Assembly: GCA_012271025.1 (NCBI GenBank)
Contig: JAAXHF010000289.1
Location: forward strand, 1 to 11,989
Reading direction: 5' to 3'
From: Deltaproteobacteria bacterium
Lineage (GTDB): Bacteria > Desulfobacterota_B > Binatia > Bin18
DNA: 11,989 bases
Shown piece by piece: positions 8,349 to 11,989 of the stretch; the stretch's first letter is position 1, and every line of letters begins with the position of its first letter. The notes beneath the pieces are model-generated. The model saw only the letters and a list, made by a program, of their open reading frames with translations, was not told the DNA's origin and searched no databases. The position numbers and the translations under genes are program-made.

Positions 8349-9728
8349 TCAGAAATCGACCTGAGCGCGCATCTGGACGATATCGGCGGAAAAGTCGTGC
8401 GGATGCTGCTGGTCGGCGTGGACGTAGTTCAGCATGAAACGGACGTTGGGGTTGAAGTACCAGTTCAGGCCGGCGGTGAAGTTGCCCAGTGTCCCGCCCT
8501 GGACCATGCCGTCGGTCAGGTCCAGATGGGAATACCGAAACGCCGCCTCAACCGCTCCGTAGCCGCCGCCGCTCCAGCTCAGATCCCTGGCCGGCTTGAC
8601 CCGGTCAAAGGCTCCGCTGGAGGTCTTGTAGCGACGATAGTCACCCGGGGTCAGGAATACGCTGGCGTAGATGTAGGCGCCGTCGAAGCTCAGGTCGCCA
8701 CCCTGGTTGGAGTCGTTGACCTCGCTGAAGACGTACTCACCCTGGATGGAGAACGGTCCGTAGACCGCAGCCACTTCGGGGTTGAAGGAATCGATGCTCT
8801 CGGCCTTGAACTTCCCGGTGTCAACAAAACGGGGGCCCAGATGGGCTTCCGGCCGGGACCGAAAACGGATGTCGCTGTCCTTGTCACGGAACTCGTGGGT
8901 GTAGCCGAACCCCAGGTGCAGGAGCCGCTTGCCCTTGTCCTCGTACCACGGCAGGGCTGTCACACGGGCGGTCAGATTATAGTCCGAGTTCTTGCCAAAC
9001 CCGTTGCCCGAGTCGCCCACGTCACGAAACACGCCCACCGCAGCCGTCGCCCGCCTGTCGGCAAAGGTGTTCGCAATCTGGAAGCCGGTGTTGCGGCCCT
9101 GGACAAAGGTGTCGGCCAGCGAGCGTTCCATAAAGGTCATGTACTTGCTGCTGGTCAGCTGTTCGAGCGACATGGGTTCCTTGAAGTGGCCGATTCTGAG
9201 ATTGCCCAGGGTCGGGATCTTTTTCAGCTCAATATACACGTCTTTGAAATCGGCGTCCTGGCCGCCAAAGTCGTACCCGACTTTGTACTCAATGTTTTTG
9301 TAGATCTCGCCTTCCATGTACAGCCGCGCCCGCCGGACCTCGGTGCCGTCGCCAATGCTCCGAAAGTCGTCCGGGGCATCACTGTCGGTACTGTAGATGG
9401 CCCAGTCGTTCATGATCCGGCCACCGATCTTGAGCGAGTAGTTACCGTCGTTGGACTTGAGCCTCAGCCCCGACGACCAGTACACCCGCATCGTTTTCGG
9501 GTCGGGCTCTTTTGCCTCGCCGGCACGGACCGCAGCCTCGACCTTTTCTCCTTCGGCCTGGGCCTTGATCATCAGGTCGCGGTACTGCTGATCGCTGATC
9601 TGCCCGTTGGCCTTGAGGATGTCGAGAATCTCGACCGCCACACTTTTCTCCTGGGCGAAAGCGGAGCCCGCCAACAGGAGCCCGGCGGCGATCAGACCGC
9701 CACACACGAGGCTGCCTCGTCTCTTCAT
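8349..9728 (-). CDS. Phosphate-selective porin, OprP/OprO family (Porin_O_P)
   Basis: Outer-membrane channel that lets phosphate or polyphosphate into the periplasm. The 459-residue precursor starts with a signal peptide, MKRRGSLVCGG through GSAFA, cleaved near residue 25. A helical, charged region (about 28-75) comes next, possibly a trimer-stabilising or periplasmic element. Then alternating beta-strand sequence runs to a C-terminal Phe (AQVDF), the recognition mark for outer-membrane assembly. The run from GHFKEPMSLEQL to FMERSL and the later RNTGFQ are typical of OprP/OprO porins. The start is the ATG at 9728 with GGAG 9 nt upstream. The frame stays open to 9794, but those extra residues would be encoded across the Pho-box promoter region. 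It heads the operon, just behind the Pho-box promoter, so its production should rise under phosphate starvation. The substrate (phosphate or pyrophosphate/polyphosphate) cannot be decided from sequence. Confidence 0.9.
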   Translation of the reverse strand: MKRRGSLVCGGLIAAGLLLAGSAFAQEKSVAVEILDILKANGQISDQQYRDLMIKAQAEGEKVEAAVRAGEAKEPDPKTMRVYWSSGLRLKSNDGNYSLKIGGRIMNDWAIYSTDSDAPDDFRSIGDGTEVRRARLYMEGEIYKNIEYKVGYDFGGQDADFKDVYIELKKIPTLGNLRIGHFKEPMSLEQLTSSKYMTFMERSLADTFVQGRNTGFQIANTFADRRATAAVGVFRDVGDSGNGFGKNSDYNLTARVTALPWYEDKGKRLLHLGFGYTHEFRDKDSDIRFRSRPEAHLGPRFVDTGKFKAESIDSFNPEVAAVYGPFSIQGEYVFSEVNDSNQGGDLSFDGAYIYASVFLTPGDYRRYKTSSGAFDRVKPARDLSWSGGGYGAVEAAFRYSHLDLTDGMVQGGTLGNFTAGLNWYFNPNVRFMLNYVHADQQHPHDFSADIVQMRAQVDF

Positions 9729-9766
9729 ACCGTTCTTCTCCTTCCCTACAGACGTCGTTGGGCCAG

Positions 9767-9822
9767 AAGGTAAGAAGGCAATGTTACGGGACAATGACAG
9801 GGCAGTTATTTATGCGTTACCC
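9767..9822 (-). promoter_or_regulatory. PhoB-dependent promoter: four tandem Pho half-sites plus -10
   Basis: On the minus strand four 7-bp units follow one another at exact 11-bp steps: GGGTAAC (9822-9816), AAATAAC (9811-9805), CTGTCAT (9800-9794) and CCGTAAC (9789-9783). The E. coli Pho box is two CTGTCAT/CTGTCAC-like units with 4 bp between them, and PhoB dimers bind such direct repeats. The third unit is a perfect match and all four share the form NNNT(A/C)A(C/T). A -10-like hexamer TACCTT (9772-9767) begins 10 bp after the last unit, the spacing seen in E. coli pho promoters where the Pho box replaces the -35. Transcription would start near 9760 and give a leader of about 30 nt before the porin. 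Function is inferred, but the spacing makes it convincing. Confidence 0.78.
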
Positions 9823-9956
9823 TTGCCGGTGGTGCCTCAGTTTGAATTCCTTCCCTGTCGCAGTACCCAGAAATCCTCCTGCGCTAACGCGCTTCCCCCT
9901 TTGGCAACGTCTGATGCATATTATGCCGATTGCTCTCTTCAGGCCGTCCGTTCGCG
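9823..9956. other. Intergenic stretch without recognised features
   Basis: This AT-mixed spacer lies between the Pho-box promoter and the MITE-like repeat. I see no credible gene, no well-spaced sigma-70 promoter and no strong stem-loop in it. Confidence 0.5.
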
Positions 9957-10182
9957 CCCTCACCCGGCCCTTCGGGCCACTCTCTCCCTCACGGGGTTCA
10001 GGACACGACACTTTTGTCGGGGCACGGCTTACCGCCCCCATTTTTCGGGCTGCAGGACCGAGCCAGCCACGCTCTAAAGGCCCCAAATCAACGCAAAAAC
10101 GCAAACTGTCGTGTAGTCAGCCCTCACGGGGAGAGGGTAAAAAAGCCCCTCTCCCCGTGAGGGAGAGGGGTTGGGGTGAGGG
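9957..10182. repeat. MITE-like element with long imperfect terminal inverted repeats
   Basis: The left end begins CCCTCACCC (9957-9965) and continues with CTCTCCCTCACGGGG (9982-9996) and ACACGACA (10003-10010). Read inward from the right, the complementary strand gives CCCTCACCC (10182-10174), CTCTCCCTCACGGGG (10167-10153) and, further in, ACACGACA (10114-10107). The two ends therefore share the same three blocks in the same order, in opposite orientation, around about 95 bp of core. The left end carries a small hairpin, GGCCC-TTC-GGGCC (9966-9978). The right end contains a 17-bp hairpin. No transposase and no credible gene lies inside, and I see no clear target-site duplication. The motif style matches interspersed noncoding repeats common in GC-rich proteobacterial genomes. 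It could be a non-autonomous transposable element or a structured extragenic repeat. Confidence 0.65.
10121..10163. repeat. Perfect 17-bp inverted repeat (long hairpin)
   Basis: CCCTCACGGGGAGAGGG (10121-10137) is perfectly complementary to 10147-10163 around a 9-nt A-rich loop. It forms the right end of the MITE-like element. It could act as a bidirectional transcription barrier between the two divergent units, but lacks a T-run directly after the stem on either strand. It has the strongest stem in the window. Confidence 0.75.
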
Positions 10183-10234
10183 GTCTCCGGGCAGCCTATC
10201 GGTGGACGCTGTAATTTGCATCACACATTGAAAA

Positions 10235-10253
10235 AGGGGGATTGAGGGGGATT
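10235..10253. repeat. Short G-rich tandem direct repeat
   Basis: AGGGGGATT occurs twice (10235-10243 and 10245-10253), separated by one G and preceded by an A-run. Similar AATCCCCCT-type tracts recur between genes in many bacterial genomes, so this may be a fragment of a dispersed repeat. No function is assigned. Confidence 0.5.
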
Positions 10254-10259
10254 TCCTCA

Positions 10260-10286
10260 TGAAACACCATTAGCAACAGTGTTTCA
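10260..10286. repeat. 8-bp inverted repeat upstream of the RHH-YfbU promoter
   Basis: TGAAACAC (10260-10267) and GTGTTTCA (10279-10286) are perfect inverted repeats around an 11-nt spacer. It directly adjoins the palindrome that overlaps the -35 of the downstream promoter. With a centre-to-centre distance of about two helical turns from that palindrome, it could be a second operator. That is inference from position only. Confidence 0.45.
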
Positions 10287-10300
10287 GTGTAATTTACACT
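10286..10300. promoter_or_regulatory. Operator-like palindrome abutting the -35 box
   Basis: AGTGTAATTTACACT has perfect 7-bp arms around a single central T. Its last base is the first base of the TTGACA -35 hexamer. A protein bound here would be placed to block or help RNA polymerase. Because the gene downstream starts with a ribbon-helix-helix domain, self-regulation is the natural guess. Confidence 0.5.
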
Positions 10301-10327
10301 TGACACGCCGGGGCTTATCCGTATATT
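10300..10327 (+). promoter_or_regulatory. Sigma-70-type promoter for the RHH-YfbU gene
   Basis: A perfect -35, TTGACA (10300-10305), is followed after 16 bp by TATATT (10322-10327), a 5-of-6 match to the -10 consensus. Transcription would start near 10334, about 55 nt ahead of the ATG at 10389. The promoter is close to consensus, so without repression it should be strong. The flanking palindromes suggest that it is repressed. Confidence 0.75.
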
Positions 10328-10345
10328 ACGTAAAATTATACGTAA
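10326..10345. promoter_or_regulatory. Paired TACGTA boxes at the predicted transcription start
   Basis: A perfect palindrome, TTACGTAA (10326-10333), is followed by TACGTA (10339-10344), so TACGTAA occurs twice in direct orientation 12 bp apart, and the outer TTACGT/ACGTAA also form an inverted repeat. Pairs of short palindromic boxes at about one helical turn are typical binding sites for ribbon-helix-helix dimers. The location over the -10 edge and start site fits a repressor. This is inference. Confidence 0.45.
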
Positions 10346-10388
10346 CAGGCGAATAAATCCGTAACTTACTATTGGAAAGGACAAAGCT

Positions 10389-11093
10389 ATGCAGCTAAAG
10401 ACCGAACGTTTTGAGATGCGTCTTGATCCGGGGACCTTGAAGAAGGTTGACAATTGGCGTTCAGAGCAACCCGACCTTCCATCGAGAGCAGAGGCTGTTC
10501 GCCGATTGATGGAAACCGGGCTGTCCGAGACGGAGAGTAGGCCACTCAAGCTCAGCGATGGCGAGAAGCTGATCGTGTCAATGCTCTGCGAGATTTACAA
10601 ACATCATGAGATCGACGGCGAGATTGACCCGTCTTTTGTTAAGGAGGCTTTGCTAGGCGGCCACTATTGGGCTTTGAGATGGCAGCATCCATTCCTCTTC
10701 GATATGGAGGCAGACAACATAGAAACGGTTCACGAAGTTATCGATGTGCTCAACATGTGGAGGGTCCTTGAGCAATCGTACGCAAGGCTATCCAAGAAGG
10801 ATAAAGATCGTGTCAGGAAAGAAACCGAGCCATTTGATGATGTCGTGTTTCAAGGATTCGACGGCAACGAAGAAACCGAATACTTGAGTATTGCTAAATT
10901 TCTGATCGACAAGATGGATCGATTCGCCGATTTCAAGGGCCGTGATCTCAACTCACACATGCCCTCAATTGAGTGGCACCGGCGCATGGCGAGAGCCTTC
11001 AAGCAGATAAGACCCTACCTTAGAGGAGGAAACTTGCTGAGTGCAGAGCACCTCATAAAGATTCTCAATGCCCAGCGGCATGATAGCCTTTAA
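10389..11093 (+). CDS. Ribbon-helix-helix / YfbU-domain fusion protein
   Basis: A 234-residue protein in two parts. Residues about 6-46 (RFEMRLDPGTLKKVDNWR, then PSRAEAVRRLMETGL) have the strand-helix-helix pattern of ribbon-helix-helix DNA-binding domains. Residues about 54-228 resemble the YfbU family (UPF0304, PF03887): KLSDGEKLIVSMLCEIY, then QGFDGNEETEYLSIAKFL, a conserved Arg-Phe, NSHMPSIEWHRRM, and finally LSAEHLIKILNA. E. coli YfbU is a stand-alone protein of about 164 residues whose biochemical role is not established, so the added DNA-binding head is notable. The ATG has AGGA 7 nt upstream and is preceded by a near-consensus promoter ringed by palindromes, consistent with an autoregulated transcription factor. 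The gene is more AT-rich than the pst cluster, suggesting transfer. The domain calls rest on motif memory; target genes are unknown. Confidence 0.8.
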   Translation: MQLKTERFEMRLDPGTLKKVDNWRSEQPDLPSRAEAVRRLMETGLSETESRPLKLSDGEKLIVSMLCEIYKHHEIDGEIDPSFVKEALLGGHYWALRWQHPFLFDMEADNIETVHEVIDVLNMWRVLEQSYARLSKKDKDRVRKETEPFDDVVFQGFDGNEETEYLSIAKFLIDKMDRFADFKGRDLNSHMPSIEWHRRMARAFKQIRPYLRGGNLLSAEHLIKILNAQRHDSL

Positions 11094-11130
11094 TCTCTCA
11101 AGAAAGCCCACCCTAGGATAATTCACGCAA

Positions 11131-11448
11131 ATGAAACATCCCCGAGTCAACCAGCCGCCACGGCCCGAATATGTCGTGCGGGACGGTGTGACATTGAAAC
11201 GAGAAAACGGCAAAATATGGAGCCACGTTCGTCAAAAGTGTCTCATCGAGACGCCAGAAGAACGTGTACAGCAGGAATGTCTCCTCGTCCTGCTCCACGA
11301 ATACAACTACAGCCTGGGACAGATTGCCGAAGAAGAGGAAGTCACTAGATCAGGCTCCGGCAAGGCCCGCGCCGACTTCGTCATCTGGCGCTCCGCACAA
11401 GACAAAACTGACCGTAAACCTCCTCTCATCAATGATTCTTGGAGTTAA
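11131..11448 (+). pseudogene. Truncated HsdR N-terminal (type I restriction nuclease-like) protein
   Basis: The 105-residue frame resembles the N-terminal domain found in type I restriction R subunits and related stand-alone proteins (HSDR_N, PF13588). It contains the RQKCLIETPEERVQQECLL stretch, a Tyr-rich helix, AEEEEVTRSGSGKARADFVIWR with the conserved Asp82, and KPPLI. In intact members the sequence then continues into a strand carrying the catalytic E-x-K (of the VECK type). Here it ends instead in NDSWS and a stop, so the nuclease half-site is missing and the product should be inactive. I found no continuation of the E-x-K strand in the other plus-strand frames, which suggests a deletion rather than a simple frameshift. 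No strong ribosome site precedes the ATG. It follows the RHH-YfbU gene by 37 bp. It could still be expressed as a short protein. Confidence 0.65.
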
Positions 11449-11465
11449 GAGTATTGAGCAGGTAA

Positions 11466-11681
11466 GGAAGTGACGAAAGGACTAATTTGGTCCAATTTGC
11501 AAGGCAGTACCCAATAGAAAAATGGCTGGAAATCGGGGCAGGAGAGCATGGAGAAAAATTGCGCATGAGGACAAAAAGGATGGACGACATGCAAGCGGAA
11601 CACCAACAGAACAGTTTGCTAAAGGCAATGACGGAAGAAGTCCGCAGAGCCTTCGAAGAATTCGGAGCAAAACAGAAATGA
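11466..11681 (+). CDS. Small unrecognised reading frame, possibly a C-terminal gene fragment
   Basis: The frame is open from 11466 to the TGA at 11679-11681. The first plausible start is TTG at 11487 (64 residues) with AAAGG 6 nt upstream; otherwise an ATG at 11562-11564. The product is helical and charged, with FARQYPIEKWLEIG near the start and MTEEVRRAFEEFGAKQK at the end. I do not recognise the family. It lies in a different frame from the truncated HsdR-like gene just upstream and could be the leftover tail of the gene that was deleted there, or a genuine small protein. Upstream in-frame residues after the stop at 11463 read GSDERTN, so coding sense may extend before the TTG. Confidence 0.4.
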   Translation, partial: GSDERTNLVQFARQYPIEKWLEIGAGEHGEKLRMRTKRMDDMQAEHQQNSLLKAMTEEVRRAFEEFGAKQK

Positions 11682-11727
11682 CGGGAACGCACATCGAGCG
11701 GCATTTCTGTAAGCAAGAGGAAGCGCT

Positions 11728-11989
11728 ATGGTTACAACAGGGCGATGGCCCGTGAAGAAAGAGGGCGCGATAACCAAAACCGCTATGACGCTGCGCTATC
11801 TCTGGAAAGCGGTGGTGGCTGGCCTGCTCGGCGCCAGCCTCGCGCTAGCCCAGGACGTAGGTGCTCAGTCCCGCCCACTGGAGCAAGAAGGGCGGAGCAC
11901 CCCGCCAAACAGTTTCAACCCGAAGCAACGGGTATTCGGGATAGCGGACGAAAAGCAGCAGGCATTAGAAGCGGTCTCAAAAACCGGTT
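11728..11989 (+). CDS. Putative exported protein, N-terminal part (3' end beyond window)
   Basis: The frame is open from the ATG at 11728 to the window edge (87 codons visible). GAGG 7 nt upstream supports this start. The N-terminus holds basic residues, then a hydrophobic stretch, LWKAVVAGLLGASLALA, followed by QDVGAQS, a plausible signal peptide with cleavage near AQ or GAQ. A second Met (11785, MTLRYLWK) would give a more standard signal peptide of about 22-27 residues. The visible mature part is hydrophilic (Pro-, Gln- and Glu-rich) and I recognise no family. It begins 46 bp after the preceding small frame. Export to the periplasm or beyond is inferred from the signal sequence only. Confidence 0.6.
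   Translation, partial: MVTTGRWPVKKEGAITKTAMTLRYLWKAVVAGLLGASLALAQDVGAQSRPLEQEGRSTPPNSFNPKQRVFGIADEKQQALEAVSKTG

Noticed and set aside
8187..9773. Long plus-strand open frame (about 530 codons) opposite the porin and the start of pstS
   Set aside because: It is a mirror of the real minus-strand genes, with no ribosome site, signal or recognisable domain.
9729..9794. N-terminal extension of the porin
   Set aside because: It would be encoded across the -10 element and leader, and the ATG at 9728 opens a proper signal peptide with a good ribosome site.
9901..9924. TTGGCA with TATTAT as a plus-strand promoter
   Set aside because: The spacing is only 12 bp and no gene follows.
9817..10104. 95-codon minus-strand frame in the intergenic region
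   Set aside because: It lies across the MITE-like repeat and the Pho-box promoter and is a low-complexity Arg/Gly translation.
1..11989. CRISPR array, tRNA or rRNA genes
   Set aside because: I saw no regularly spaced repeats, no cloverleaf with a TTCGANNC-type loop and CCA end, and no ribosomal RNA signature on either strand.

Overview
The window comes from a GC-rich, double-membraned (Gram-negative) bacterium. The evidence is an outer-membrane porin of the OprP/OprO type with a signal peptide and a C-terminal Phe, a proteobacterial-style Pst/Pho gene set, and PstA and PstC permeases in the long forms known from some gammaproteobacteria such as Pseudomonas and Vibrio. I cannot place the organism more precisely from the sequence alone.

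Positions 1-9822 hold one phosphate-starvation cluster, all on the minus strand. In the direction of transcription it reads: Pho-box promoter (9767-9822), phosphate-selective porin (8349-9728), pstS (7307-8269), pstC (4823-7156), pstA (3171-4799), pstB (2302-3153), phoU (1537-2229), phoB (778-1509), phoR (794 and running off the left edge). The order follows phosphate inward: the porin admits it, PstS binds it in the periplasm, PstC/PstA/PstB import it with ATP, PhoU couples the transporter to the sensor, and PhoR/PhoB switch the genes on. The only strong promoter I see is ahead of the porin: four 7-bp half-sites at exact 11-bp steps, with a -10-like hexamer 10 bp after the last. PhoB would then control its own gene through the whole operon. 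Two stem-loops lie inside the operon, one between pstS and pstC and one between pstB and phoU. They are candidates for setting unequal expression.

Positions 9823-10388 separate the cluster from a divergent plus-strand region. This stretch holds a MITE-like element of about 226 bp with long imperfect terminal inverted repeats, a short G-rich direct repeat, and a dense promoter/operator region with several palindromes around a near-consensus sigma-70 promoter.

Positions 10389-11989 look accessory: visibly more AT-rich, with little relation between neighbours. They carry a ribbon-helix-helix/YfbU fusion protein (10389-11093), a truncated HsdR N-terminal nuclease-like domain that lacks its E-x-K half (11131-11448), a short unrecognised reading frame (11466-11681), and the start of an exported protein cut by the window edge (11728-11989). 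The least ordinary items are the RHH-YfbU fusion with its palindromic control region, the enlarged PstC/PstA pair with big periplasmic domains, and the pstB-phoU stem-loop with alternative pairings.
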